Origin: an uncultured Ruminococcus sp.
GTDB taxonomy: Bacteria; Bacillota; Clostridia; Oscillospirales; Acutalibacteraceae
Assembly: GCA_902766305.1 (NCBI GenBank)
Contig: CACXDE010000375.1
Location: 1-14,826 of the forward strand
Length of the DNA stretch: 14,826 nt
Reading direction: 5' to 3'
The notes beneath the pieces were generated by a model that saw nothing but the letters and a program-made list of their open reading frames with translations, was not told where the DNA came from and ran no database searches. The translations under genes and the position numbers were made by a program. Shown here piece by piece: positions 7,385-14,826 of the stretch (position 1 is its first letter; the number at the start of each line of letters is the position of its first letter).

Positions 7385-10210
7385 ATGGGTTTAAAGAAAA
7401 TCATTGTTAAAGGCGCAAGAGAACATAATCTGAAAAATATAGATGTGGAAATACCTAAGGATGAGCTTGTAGTACTTACAGGTCTTTCAGGTTCAGGTAA
7501 GTCTTCACTTGCTTTTGATACGCTTTATGCGGAAGGGCAGAGAAGATATGTCGAATCTCTTTCGTCCTATGCAAGAATGTTTTTAGGGCAGATGGACAAG
7601 CCTGATGTTGACAGCATAGACGGCTTGTCTCCGGCAATTTCAATAGATCAGAAGACCACTTCAAAAAATCCCCGTTCAACAGTCGGTACGGTAACAGAAA
7701 TATATGATTATCTTCGTCTTATGTATGCAAGGATAGGGATACCTCATTGTCCGGTATGCGGAAGGGAAATCAAGCAGCAGACTGTTGATCAGATAGTAGA
7801 TAAGGTTATGGCTTTGCCGCAAAAGACTAAGATACAGATTCTTGCCCCCGTTGTAAGATCAAAGAAGGGGCAGCATCAGAAGGAACTGGAAGCTGCTTCA
7901 AAAAGCGGCTTTGTTCGTGCAAGAGTTGACGGGATAATATATGATCTGTCAGAAAAGATCACTATTGAGAAAAATAAAAAGCATAATGTTGACATAGTAG
8001 TTGACAGGCTTGTGATAAAGGATGATATACGATCAAGACTTGCTGATTCTATAGAAACAGCTTCAAAGCTTGCCGGAGGTCTTGTAATAATATCTGAGAT
8101 CGGCGGCGAGGATACTCTGTATTCGCAGAATTATGCCTGCCCTGAACATGGCGTCAGCATTGATGATCTTAGCCCGAGGATGTTTTCTTTCAATAACCCT
8201 TATGGTGCGTGTAAGAAATGTACCGGACTTGGTGTTTTCATGAAGATAGATCTTAACCGGATAATTCCGGATATGTCAAAGTCCGTAAGACAGGGCGCTA
8301 TAAAGGGCAGCGGCTGGGCTATGGAAGGCAGTACGATAGCTTCGATGTATTTTGAAGCTTTGGCGGAGAGGTATAATTTTTCTCTTGATGAGCCGCTTGA
8401 AAATCTGTCCGGAGAGGTAATAGATATACTTCTTTACGGAACAAAGGGAGAAAAGATAACTGTTCACAGGAAAAGTGAATACGGCAGCGGAACATACAAA
8501 ACAGAGTTTGAAGGTATTATCAATAATCTTGAAAGACGTTTCCGTGAAACACAAAGCGCATGGATAAAGGCAGAGATAGAAAGCTATATGTCTGCGGTAC
8601 CATGCGATGCCTGTAAAGGAAAAAGACTGTCACCTGAAAGTCTCGCTGTAACTGTAGGCGGTATGAATATAAGCAGCTTCTGTGATATGTCAGTGGAGCA
8701 GGCATTGAATTTTGTCAAGACATCAAACCTTACTGACAGGGAAAAGATGATAGCCCATGCAATAATGAAAGAGATAGACAGCAGACTAAGCTTTCTGAAT
8801 AGTGTCGGCCTTTCTTATCTTACGCTTTCCCGATCAGCCGGAACTCTCTCAGGCGGCGAAAGCCAGCGTATACGTCTTGCAACCCAGATAGGCTCGTCTC
8901 TTTCTGGTGTACTGTATATACTTGACGAGCCGAGTATCGGTCTGCATCAAAGGGATAATGATAAGCTGATAAACACTCTGAAAAACCTCAGAGATCTTGG
9001 AAATACTGTTGTCGTGGTTGAACATGATGAAGACACAATGTACGCTGCTGATCATATAATAGATATCGGACCGGGTGCCGGCATTCACGGCGGTGAGCTT
9101 GTTTGTGCCGGAAACATTGATGAAATAAAAGCCTGTGAGCGTTCCGAGACCGGTATGTACCTCAGCAGAAAGAAATATATACCTGTTCCTTCTGAAAGAA
9201 GAAAAGGAAACGGGTTTGTTCTTTCCGTAAAGGGAGCTTATCAGAATAATCTGAAAAAAATAGATGTTGTTTTTCCTCTTGGAAAGTTTATTTGTGTTAC
9301 AGGTGTATCCGGTTCGGGAAAATCTTCTCTTGTTAATGAGATATTGTACAAGCAGCTTGCGTCTGATCTTAATAAGGCGCGTCCTGTACCGGTAAAATGC
9401 AAAAAAATTACAGGAATTGAAAATCTTGATAAAGTAATAGATATAAATCAGTCTCCTATAGGAAGAACTCCTCGTTCCAATCCGGCAACGTATACAGGTG
9501 TTTTTACTGATATAAGAGAATTGTTTGCATCCACCAATGAAGCAAAGCTGAGGGGATATAATTCCGGACGTTTTTCATTTAACGTAAAAGGCGGAAGGTG
9601 TGAGGCTTGTCAGGGAGACGGAATAATAAAGATAGAGATGCACTTTTTGCCTGATGTATATGTTCCCTGTGAGGTCTGCGGAGGAAAGCGCTATTCGAGG
9701 GAAACTTTAGAGGTGAAGTACAAAGGCAAGTCTATTTATGACGTACTTGAAATGACAGTTGAGGAAGGCTGTGAATTTTTCTCGAATCAGCAGCGTATAC
9801 TTAATAAGCTGAAAACTCTGAGGGACGTGGGACTTGGTTATATAAAGATCGGTCAGCCGTCTACTACCTTGTCAGGCGGTGAAGCGCAAAGGATAAAGCT
9901 TGCAACGGAGCTGTCGAAGCGTTCCACAGGAAAAACGGTATATATTCTTGATGAACCGACAACAGGACTTCATATTGCCGATGTACATAGGCTGATTGAT
10001 GTTCTTCAGAAATTTGTTGACGGCGGAAATACCGTTATCGTTATTGAGCATAATCTTGATCTTATAAAAACAGCGGATCATATCATAGATTTAGGACCCG
10101 AAGGGGGAGACGGAGGCGGCACTGTCATTGCCTGCGGGACACCGGAGGAAATAATGGAATGTGATAATTCCTACACCGGTCAGTACCTGAAAAAAATGAT
10201 GAATAACTGA
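7385..10210 (+). CDS. uvrA: UvrABC excinuclease subunit A
   Basis: UvrA is the dimeric ATPase that recognises DNA lesions with UvrB at the start of nucleotide excision repair. From ATG 7385 the protein is 941 residues, the normal length, starting [25 protein letters not shown] (7373-7378) is 6 bases upstream; the in-frame codon at 7334 lies inside the hairpin, has no ribosome binding site and would add 17 unusual residues. Visible motifs are Walker [10 protein letters not shown] (33-41), zinc knuckle CPVC (122-125), ABC signature LSGGESQR (488-495), Walker [13 protein letters not shown], a second Walker A GVSGSGKS (640-647), zinc motif CEAC...CEVC, signature LSGGEAQR (829-836) and [11 protein letters not shown]. 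It is intact. No Bacillus-type LexA box was seen upstream, and it may be read from the ftsH transcript. Confidence 0.98.
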   Translation: MGLKKIIVKGAREHNLKNIDVEIPKDELVVLTGLSGSGKSSLAFDTLYAEGQRRYVESLSSYARMFLGQMDKPDVDSIDGLSPAISIDQKTTSKNPRSTVGTVTEIYDYLRLMYARIGIPHCPVCGREIKQQTVDQIVDKVMALPQKTKIQILAPVVRSKKGQHQKELEAASKSGFVRARVDGIIYDLSEKITIEKNKKHNVDIVVDRLVIKDDIRSRLADSIETASKLAGGLVIISEIGGEDTLYSQNYACPEHGVSIDDLSPRMFSFNNPYGACKKCTGLGVFMKIDLNRIIPDMSKSVRQGAIKGSGWAMEGSTIASMYFEALAERYNFSLDEPLENLSGEVIDILLYGTKGEKITVHRKSEYGSGTYKTEFEGIINNLERRFRETQSAWIKAEIESYMSAVPCDACKGKRLSPESLAVTVGGMNISSFCDMSVEQALNFVKTSNLTDREKMIAHAIMKEIDSRLSFLNSVGLSYLTLSRSAGTLSGGESQRIRLATQIGSSLSGVLYILDEPSIGLHQRDNDKLINTLKNLRDLGNTVVVVEHDEDTMYAADHIIDIGPGAGIHGGELVCAGNIDEIKACERSETGMYLSRKKYIPVPSERRKGNGFVLSVKGAYQNNLKKIDVVFPLGKFICVTGVSGSGKSSLVNEILYKQLASDLNKARPVPVKCKKITGIENLDKVIDINQSPIGRTPRSNPATYTGVFTDIRELFASTNEAKLRGYNSGRFSFNVKGGRCEACQGDGIIKIEMHFLPDVYVPCEVCGGKRYSRETLEVKYKGKSIYDVLEMTVEEGCEFFSNQQRILNKLKTLRDVGLGYIKIGQPSTTLSGGEAQRIKLATELSKRSTGKTVYILDEPTTGLHIADVHRLIDVLQKFVDGGNTVIVIEHNLDLIKTADHIIDLGPEGGDGGGTVIACGTPEEIMECDNSYTGQYLKKMMNN

Positions 10211-10222
10211 GGATGTGGAATA

Positions 10223-11089
10223 ATGTTTGGATATCTTCAGCCCTTTAAGGATGAGCTGAAAATAAAAGACTTCAGGCTGTATAAGAGCGTATACTGCGGT
10301 CTTTGCAGGAGTCTTGCAAAGGAATACGGTCTTCTTTCAAGTCTTACGCTCAGTTATGACTGTACTGTGCTTGCAATGCTGTATATGTCGCTGAATGATG
10401 AAGAGTACTGCGTAAAAAAAGGCCGCTGTACTGTAAATCCTCTTAAAAAGTGTGATCTGTGCAGCAGTGAAGGCAAGGCATTCAGCTTTGCCGGTGCGGT
10501 TTCTGTTATTATGAGTTATCATAAATTGAAGGACACTATGCAGGACGGAGGTTTGCTTAAAAAAACAGCAGCCTGTTTTCTGAGAGTATTATTTCACAGG
10601 AATTACAGGAGGGCTGTCAAAGCCTATCCCGAAATAGATAAACTGACGGCACAAATGATGGAAAGTCAGAATACTGCTGAAAATGAAGATGCCGGTGTTG
10701 ACCGTTCAGCAGATGCAACTGCGGTTCTGATAAAACAGCTTTGTACGATGATATATACAGCACCTGAGGATAAACATAAGCTTGAAGTATTCGGCTATTA
10801 TGTCGGAAGATGGATATATCTGATGGATGCTGCGGATGATCTGCCAAAGGATATAAAACATAAAAACTTCAATCCGTTTATCAAAGGCTTTGACGGTGAT
10901 ATGGAAAATACAATGTCATATTGTGAAGAGGTACTTAATATGACAGCTGCCCAGATAGTTTTGTCGTACGAACTGCTTGATATACATTCCTTCAAGCCTG
11001 TACTTGACAATATTGTTTACGAGGGTTTATTATACCAGCATAAAAAATGTTCAGAAAAAAATATCAAAAAAGATAAGAAGCGCGGTTGA
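10223..11089 (+). CDS. DUF5685-family protein of unknown function
   Basis: The N-terminus MFGYLQPFKDELKIKDFRLYK followed by YCGLCRSL matches what I recall of DUF5685 proteins of Clostridia. The 288-residue protein has no signal peptide and looks mostly alpha-helical. Cysteines form pairs: CGLC (25-28), C63, C69, and CDLC (77-80), which could bind a metal or Fe-S cluster. Near the C-terminus YLMDAADDLPKDIKHKNFNPF holds an Asp-rich pattern (D202, D205, D206, D210). By eye this recalls the second Asp motif of squalene/phytoene synthase-type helical enzymes, but the first motif is not evident, so no enzymatic activity is claimed. It starts 12 bases after uvrA with GAGGATGTGG upstream, and its stop abuts the next gene's ribosome binding site, so it is probably in an operon with the J/TPR genes. 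Confidence 0.8.
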   Translation: MFGYLQPFKDELKIKDFRLYKSVYCGLCRSLAKEYGLLSSLTLSYDCTVLAMLYMSLNDEEYCVKKGRCTVNPLKKCDLCSSEGKAFSFAGAVSVIMSYHKLKDTMQDGGLLKKTAACFLRVLFHRNYRRAVKAYPEIDKLTAQMMESQNTAENEDAGVDRSADATAVLIKQLCTMIYTAPEDKHKLEVFGYYVGRWIYLMDAADDLPKDIKHKNFNPFIKGFDGDMENTMSYCEEVLNMTAAQIVLSYELLDIHSFKPVLDNIVYEGLLYQHKKCSEKNIKKDKKRG

Positions 11090-11097
11090 GGTGCGTT

Positions 11098-11454
11098 ATG
11101 GAATATGAATACAGTTTTGAAGACGTACAAATGACGATAGACGAGGGAAAGATTGGAGACGCAGAAAATATGCTTATTAGCCTCCAGACCCATCCGGATC
11201 AGGCAAGGTGGAATTATCTTATGTCTGTTGTTTACCTGAAAAAAGGATGGCTTGAATACAGTACAGAATATGCTAAGAAGGCAGCAGAGCTTGAGCCGGA
11301 TAATCAGGAATACAAGGCACATTATGACAATGCTTTACAGGCAAGGAAAAGCAAAGATAAAAAAGAAGCGCCCCGTAATGCGATTAGGTGCTGTGCTGAT
11401 TTGGCAGACTGCTGTGAATGCTGCGGTTCTTTGTCAGAATGTTTGTCTAAGTAA
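11098..11454 (+). CDS. Small TPR-like protein with Cys-rich C-terminal tail
   Basis: This 118-residue protein has two helix pairs typical of tetratricopeptide-type repeats: about 7-30 (DEGKIGDAENMLISL) and 38-83 (YLMSVVYLKKGWLEYSTEYA, then KKAAELEPDNQEY). A basic linker (84-97) leads to a tail with seven cysteines, CC at 98-99, CC at 105-106, CC at 108-109 and C115. ATG 11098 is chosen because GAGGTG, overlapping the stop of the preceding gene, lies 4-5 bases upstream; a TTG at 11086 has no comparable site. Residues 10-83 align without gaps to residues 88-161 of the J-domain protein encoded next (about 23 of 74 identical by hand), so the two are paralogues. TPR domains commonly bind peptides; the tail may bind zinc or be modified. 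The exact role is unknown. Confidence 0.8.
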   Translation: MEYEYSFEDVQMTIDEGKIGDAENMLISLQTHPDQARWNYLMSVVYLKKGWLEYSTEYAKKAAELEPDNQEYKAHYDNALQARKSKDKKEAPRNAIRCCADLADCCECCGSLSECLSK

Positions 11455-11489
11455 AAGTATTATTCAACTACAGTTAGGAGAATGAATAT

Positions 11490-12095
11490 ATGAATGATCC
11501 TTACAGGATACTTGGGGTATCCCCGAACGCCTCTGATGATGAGGTGAAAAAAGCGTACAGAGAGCTTGCTAAAAAGTATCATCCGGACAGATATCAGAAC
11601 AGTCCGTTGGCTGAGGAAGCGTCAGAAAAAATGAAAGAAGTCAATGCGGCATATGAAGAAATTATGAATGCAAGAAAAAACGGAAGCAGTTCATCTCAGC
11701 AGTCTTCTTATGGATATACATATTCTTCATCATCTTCACGTTATTCCAATATCAGGATTTTGTTTAATAACGGCAGATTTGAAGAAGCTGAACAGGAGCT
11801 TGGCACAATACCGCCCTCTGAGCGTACTGCGGAATGGTATTATCTTATGGCTGTACTTTCATACCATAAGGGCTGGCTTGAAGAAGCGTATAATTATGCT
11901 TCCGCTGCCTGCCGGCTTGATCCATCTGATGAAGAATACCAATCCTTCTTCAACCGTGTCCGCCGTCAGAGAAGCGGTCAGTTTGGTACAGGATACAGCA
12001 CTGTACACGGAACAACAGGCTGCTTTGACGGCTGCTGTGAGATGATTTCATGTATGCTTTGTACCGATTGCCTTTGCAGAGGATGCTGCCATTAA
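11490..12095 (+). CDS. J-domain protein with TPR-like domain and Cys-rich tail
   Basis: The N-terminal J domain (residues 1-62, [20 protein letters not shown]) carries the HPD tripeptide (31-33) that stimulates DnaK ATP hydrolysis. A Ser/Tyr-rich linker (64-86) replaces the Gly/Phe region, and the DnaJ zinc-finger and client-binding domains are absent, so this is a class C (DnaJ-like) co-chaperone, not DnaJ itself. A TPR-like domain (about 88-161: [29 protein letters not shown]) follows. The last 24 residues contain nine cysteines (178, 182, 183, 188, 191, 194, 196, 199, 200). AGGAG (11476-11480) is 9 bases before the ATG. The C-terminal half is paralogous to the protein encoded just upstream. 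It probably recruits DnaK to a specific client or to the membrane; the client is not known. Confidence 0.88.
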   Translation: MNDPYRILGVSPNASDDEVKKAYRELAKKYHPDRYQNSPLAEEASEKMKEVNAAYEEIMNARKNGSSSSQQSSYGYTYSSSSSRYSNIRILFNNGRFEEAEQELGTIPPSERTAEWYYLMAVLSYHKGWLEEAYNYASAACRLDPSDEEYQSFFNRVRRQRSGQFGTGYSTVHGTTGCFDGCCEMISCMLCTDCLCRGCCH

Positions 12096-12120
12096 TGTTT
12101 GTTAAGAAGGTTTATGGATT

Positions 12121-12654
12121 ATGAGTTCGATAAAGAAATTGGCATACTCAGGTCTTTCGGCTTCTTTGTGTGCAGTTATTCTTATAGTTACAGGATATAC
12201 CTACTATGGGGGTGTAGCTTCGGCGCTAATGGGAGGGATCATTGTTCTTTGTTTCTCCTATATGACAGGCAGGCGGTATGCGCTTATGTCTTTTTTGGCT
12301 GGAGGGCTGATTGCTCTTTTTTTGTGTCCGGAAAAAAGCGGAGTACTGCTGTATTTGTGTATTACCGGATATTATCCTGTGGTAAGAGATAAAATAATGA
12401 AAAACGGCTCTATGGTCAGAAGGATCATAATCAAAATTTTGATTTTTGTTGTTCTCAGTATTATTTTTACGCTTCTGTATGTTTTGATGATAGGTATACC
12501 TTCTTTGATCTATAACGATAATTATATTACAGTTTATGTAATATTTTTTTGCATATGTATTGTTTCTTTTGTTATATACGATGGTTTTCTGAAGCTTTTT
12601 GATATCAGGTACAAAAATAAGATTATTAGTACTATAAAGATGTTTATGAAATAG
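12121..12654 (+). CDS. Small polytopic membrane protein of unknown function
   Basis: The 177-residue protein is strongly hydrophobic with about five to six membrane segments, roughly at residues 9-25, 29-48, 52-69, 74-87, 101-127 and 135-155. Between them are short charged loops (GRRYA, PEKSG, RDKIMKNGSMVRR). The GYYPVVRD motif (83-90) follows the fourth segment and resembles a pattern I recall in unnamed clostridial membrane proteins. Size and helix number are like ECF transporter S-components, but no substrate signature is seen, so that is only a possibility. AAGAAGG (12104-12110) lies 10 bases before the ATG, 25 bases after the J-domain gene, so it is likely the last gene of the operon. 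No intrinsic terminator is evident after its stop. Confidence 0.75.
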   Translation: MSSIKKLAYSGLSASLCAVILIVTGYTYYGGVASALMGGIIVLCFSYMTGRRYALMSFLAGGLIALFLCPEKSGVLLYLCITGYYPVVRDKIMKNGSMVRRIIIKILIFVVLSIIFTLLYVLMIGIPSLIYNDNYITVYVIFFCICIVSFVIYDGFLKLFDIRYKNKIISTIKMFMK

Positions 12655-12716
12655 TACATTTCAGATAATGTAGCTTTATAATATAATGTTTGTTTATTAT
12701 TTATACAAAATGTCAA

Positions 12717-12745
12717 TTGAAAAGAAATAAAAACAAGTTTATAAT
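12717..12745 (+). promoter_or_regulatory. Sigma-A-type promoter for the cell-wall protein gene
   Basis: TTGAAA (12717-12722) and TATAAT (12740-12745) are separated by exactly 17 bases, four or more matches in the -35 box and a perfect -10. Transcription would start near 12752, leaving a leader of about 150 bases before the TTG start at 12904. The surrounding A/T-rich sequence fits an UP-like context. Confidence 0.75.
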
Positions 12746-12828
12746 TATTACAAGTGTATAACAAAAATTATTGCGATGTTGTAATTGTTCCTGATACATT
12801 ATGGTCGGGATAAGTGACAATCAAAATA

Positions 12829-12855
12829 CCTTAAAACAGATAGTCTGTTTTAAGG
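12829..12855 (+). other. Perfect 12-bp hairpin in the leader
   Basis: CCTTAAAACAGA (12829-12840) pairs exactly with TCTGTTTTAAGG (12844-12855) around a TAG loop. The following bases (GGATCGGTATTG) contain no immediate T-tract. GGTATT (12861-12866) could instead pair with AATACC (12825-12830), and ATTGT (12864-12868) with ACAAT (12817-12821), so a mutually exclusive fold is possible. It could be an mRNA stabiliser, a regulatory leader or a DNA operator. Confidence 0.65.
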
Positions 12856-12903
12856 GGATCGGTATTGTGTATGTTTTTCAATTCAAGAAAGGAAGTGTAA
12901 CCT

Positions 12904-14826
12904 TTGGGAACAGGAAAATATACTGAACACTCTATGGGAAAGATCAGTTTGTTTTCGCAAAATGTTCGCCGCAGTGTTGCAGTAATATGTACAGCTGCAC
13001 TTGTTGGTACATTTGTACCGCTTTCGGGTGCTTCTGTCGTTAATGCTGCTTCGCAGACAACAATAAAGGCAAGTACAACGGCAGTACTTAATCTAAGAAG
13101 AGGAGCAGGGATGTCATACGGAGTTATTAAAACGGCAGCAAAAAACTCTGATGTGACTGTAGTTGAGAGAGTAGACGATAAATGGTTAAAGGTGAAAATT
13201 CCGGATGGAACGGTGGGTTATTGCAGCGCGGATTATATTGACATCGTGACCGACGCTAAGAGTACAACATATCTGAATCTCAGGAAGGGACCGGGCACAA
13301 ATTTTACTTCGATAAAAACTATTTCACCGGGAGTAAAGCTTGATATTCTTAGGTTTTACGGAAAGTCATGGATGAAGGTTCGTGTTGACAGTAAGACAGA
13401 GGGATATGTTTGTACTGACTATGATTATGTAAGCTATTTGCAGGATACTACAACTCAGAAAGTAACTGCTTCTTCTGAAGAAAAGCCGCAGGAATCGAAT
13501 CCGGATTCTAATAATGTGACGATATCGGCAAAGAGCAAGACGGTAGCTATAGGAGGTACTTTTACTCTTACGGCGAAAACTAATTCCGGCGGTACCTTTA
13601 CATGGTATAGTACAAACGCTTCTGTTGCGGCTGTCACAAGTAAAGGTCTTGTGACGGGAATAAAGCAGGGTAAAACTTCAATTGTTGCAGTTGACAGTAA
13701 ATCCGGAAAGAAGGTTAGCTGTGAGGTTGAGGTTACAAAGCCAAAGATAAAGAGCATTACATTGTCGGCTTCGAGCGGCACGCTTTTTGTCGGAGAGACT
13801 AAACAGCTTACTGTGAAGGTTGATCCTTCAAATTCATCGGTTTCAAATAAGACTTCTTCTTCAGCTGTTGCTAAGGTGAGCAGCGGCGGTCTTGTTACCG
13901 CCGTAGGGCAGGGCAGCTGTACAATAACTGCTTATGATCCGAGCGGAAGTGCAAAGGCTGATTATAAGCTTACAGTCAATAAGAAAAGTGATGTTTCGGT
14001 ATCTCTTTCGGCGTCGTCAGCTTCTGTAAAGGCGGGAGCTTCATATAAGCTGACAGCTAAGGTTTCAGGCGGGGCTACTGTGAACTGGTCATCATCCAAC
14101 ACAAGCGTTGCAGCAGTCAGAAATGGTGTGGTAAGCGCACTTTCTTCCGGTACTGCTACAATAAAGGCTTATACTGCGGACGGATCTGCTTCTGCAAGCT
14201 GTAAGATAACTGTTACAGCGGTTTCAAGAGGAAGTCTCAGCTTGTCAAGGTATTCTTCTACAGTATCTGCCGGAAAAACCCTGTATATTCAGGGAAGCGC
14301 CCCCGGAAGTGTCTGGTGGAATGTCGGCGACACAAGTATTGCTTCGATGAATAGTTCAGTGACTACAAATGGCAAGGGATTTATTTTAGCAAAGAATCCG
14401 GGTAAGACGGCTGTTACGTATACCGATGCAAACGGTAACAGGGCAATCTGTGTATTGACAGTAACTGAGGCTGAACCGATCAGATTTACATATTCGTCTC
14501 CTAACTCTGCTGTAAAAAATTCTGAAGTTAAGCTTATTGCCGTGACAGATAAGAACCGTTCAGCAGTCAGCTTTACGGTCAATGAAAACGGGAATAAAAC
14601 AAATATCAGTGCTACAAGCAAGGTGTCTGACGGTAATACCTTCGTCTGGACGGGAGTGTATAAAACAAAAGCTGCCGGAACATTTACATACTCTGCATAT
14701 TCAAAAAAGAACGGCAGCGTTGCATGGCAAACCTGTGACGATGGAGCAGCAGACATATATGTGACTGATAAGACAAATAAAAAGACTACATCTGTAGAAA
14801 AGCTTCGTGCAAGTGATGAGGTCATA
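12904..14826 (+). CDS. Secreted cell-wall protein with SH3 and Ig-like domains, 3'-truncated by the window
   Basis: The frame is open from TTG 12904 to the right edge, 641 residues, with no stop. TTG is chosen because AAAGGAAGTG (12888-12897) is 6 bases upstream; the in-frame ATG at 12934 has no ribosome binding site. A signal peptide spans about residues 1-48 (basic NVRRS, core VAVICTAALVGTFVPL, cleavage near VVNA-A). Two bacterial SH3 domains follow (53-115 with LNLRRGAGMSYGVI; 120-178 with LNLRKGPGTNFTSI), known in this family to bind peptidoglycan. After a Ser/Glu/Pro linker come Ig-like Big_2 repeats at about 205-279, 280-359, 362-439 and a divergent one at 440-522, then another beta-rich module (525-617). 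No LPXTG or S-layer domain is visible. The last residues (SVEKLRASDEVI) could lead into a lysozyme-like or other catalytic domain beyond the window. Confidence 0.88.
   Translation, partial: MGTGKYTEHSMGKISLFSQNVRRSVAVICTAALVGTFVPLSGASVVNAASQTTIKASTTAVLNLRRGAGMSYGVIKTAAKNSDVTVVERVDDKWLKVKIPDGTVGYCSADYIDIVTDAKSTTYLNLRKGPGTNFTSIKTISPGVKLDILRFYGKSWMKVRVDSKTEGYVCTDYDYVSYLQDTTTQKVTASSEEKPQESNPDSNNVTISAKSKTVAIGGTFTLTAKTNSGGTFTWYSTNASVAAVTSKGLVTGIKQGKTSIVAVDSKSGKKVSCEVEVTKPKIKSITLSASSGTLFVGETKQLTVKVDPSNSSVSNKTSSSAVAKVSSGGLVTAVGQGSCTITAYDPSGSAKADYKLTVNKKSDVSVSLSASSASVKAGASYKLTAKVSGGATVNWSSSNTSVAAVRNGVVSALSSGTATIKAYTADGSASASCKITVTAVSRGSLSLSRYSSTVSAGKTLYIQGSAPGSVWWNVGDTSIASMNSSVTTNGKGFILAKNPGKTAVTYTDANGNRAICVLTVTEAEPIRFTYSSPNSAVKNSEVKLIAVTDKNRSAVSFTVNENGNKTNISATSKVSDGNTFVWTGVYKTKAAGTFTYSAYSKKNGSVAWQTCDDGAADIYVTDKTNKKTTSVEKLRASDEVI

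Larger units (their letters stand above)
12655..12903 (+). other. Non-coding spacer holding a promoter and a structured leader
   Basis: This 249-base AT-rich stretch has no plausible gene on either strand. Its first 60 bases contain overlapping TATAAT-like sequences and only a weak 6-bp AT hairpin (TACATT/AATGTA, 12655-12672), so the end of the preceding operon is not clearly marked. The middle holds a sigma-A-type promoter and the last 150 bases are the leader of the cell-wall gene, with a strong hairpin and the AAAGGAAGTG ribosome binding site. Confidence 0.8.

Noticed and set aside
11086..11097. TTG start four codons upstream of the small TPR gene
   Set aside because: It overlaps the preceding stop and includes the GAGGTG ribosome binding site that serves ATG 11098.
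11668..12045. 125-codon open frame on the plus strand in another frame of the J-domain gene
   Set aside because: No ribosome binding site, and the overlapping frame has a complete J domain and TPR paralogy.
12099..12392. 97-codon frame overlapping the membrane protein
   Set aside because: The alternative frame at 12121 has regular hydrophobic segments and better ribosome binding site placement; this one has an irregular Cys/Tyr/Phe-rich composition.
12655..12690. Intrinsic terminator, or promoter with overlapping TATAAT at 12677-12687
   Set aside because: The only stem is 6 bp and AT-only without a U-run, and no -35-like hexamer stands 16-18 bases before either TATAAT.
12752..12903. c-di-AMP (ydaO) or c-di-GMP riboswitch in the leader
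   Set aside because: The conserved sequence blocks of these classes could not be found; only a simple hairpin and possible alternative pairings are visible.
13455..13781. 108-codon open frame on the minus strand
   Set aside because: Antisense to the first Ig-like domain, low-complexity hydrophobic product and no ribosome binding site; a by-product of biased codon use.
14289..14825. 178-codon open frame on the minus strand
   Set aside because: It is fully antisense to the SH3/Ig-like gene, whose frame has clear domains; the antisense product has no recognisable motifs and begins at the window edge.
1..14826. Mobile elements, CRISPR arrays, tRNA or rRNA genes
   Set aside because: No transposase or integrase motifs, no regularly spaced direct repeats and no tRNA or rRNA-like sequence was recognised on either strand.

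Overview
The window looks like chromosomal DNA from a low-to-moderate GC Gram-positive anaerobe of the Clostridia, most likely a Ruminococcus-like member of the Oscillospiraceae. This rests on the gdpP-rplI-dnaB and tilS-hpt-ftsH gene orders, strong AGGAG-type ribosome binding sites, two TTG and one GTG starts, a DUF5685-type protein beside Cys-tailed J/TPR proteins, and a secreted SH3/Ig-like cell-wall protein. The genus is an inference; no rRNA or other marker was seen. Every gene is on the + strand.

Layout. Positions 1-10210 hold housekeeping genes with short gaps: the 3' part of gdpP (c-di-AMP phosphodiesterase), rplI (ribosomal protein L9), dnaB (replicative helicase), tilS (tRNA-Ile lysidine synthetase, overlapping dnaB by 11 bases), hpt (hypoxanthine phosphoribosyltransferase), ftsH (membrane AAA+ protease) and uvrA (excision repair ATPase). 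Two hairpins without T-tracts sit between rplI and dnaB and between ftsH and uvrA. A third long inverted repeat lies inside the tilS coding sequence.

Positions 10223-12654 hold four closely spaced genes of poorly known function: a DUF5685-type protein with paired cysteines and an Asp-rich motif, a 118-residue TPR-like protein with a Cys-rich tail, a J-domain protein whose C-terminal half is a paralogue of that small protein and also ends in a Cys-rich tail, and a small polytopic membrane protein. This is the most interesting part of the window. It may be a membrane-associated Hsp70 (DnaK) co-chaperone or metal-handling module, but no function is established by the sequence.

Positions 12655-12903 are a non-coding, AT-rich stretch with a near-consensus sigma-A promoter (TTGAAA, 17-base spacer, TATAAT) and an approximately 150-base leader carrying a perfect 12-bp hairpin. 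It leads into a long secreted protein (signal peptide, two bacterial SH3 domains, several Ig-like Big_2 domains) that runs off the right edge and probably ends in a catalytic domain outside the window. No mobile element, CRISPR array, tRNA, rRNA or convincing intrinsic terminator was found.
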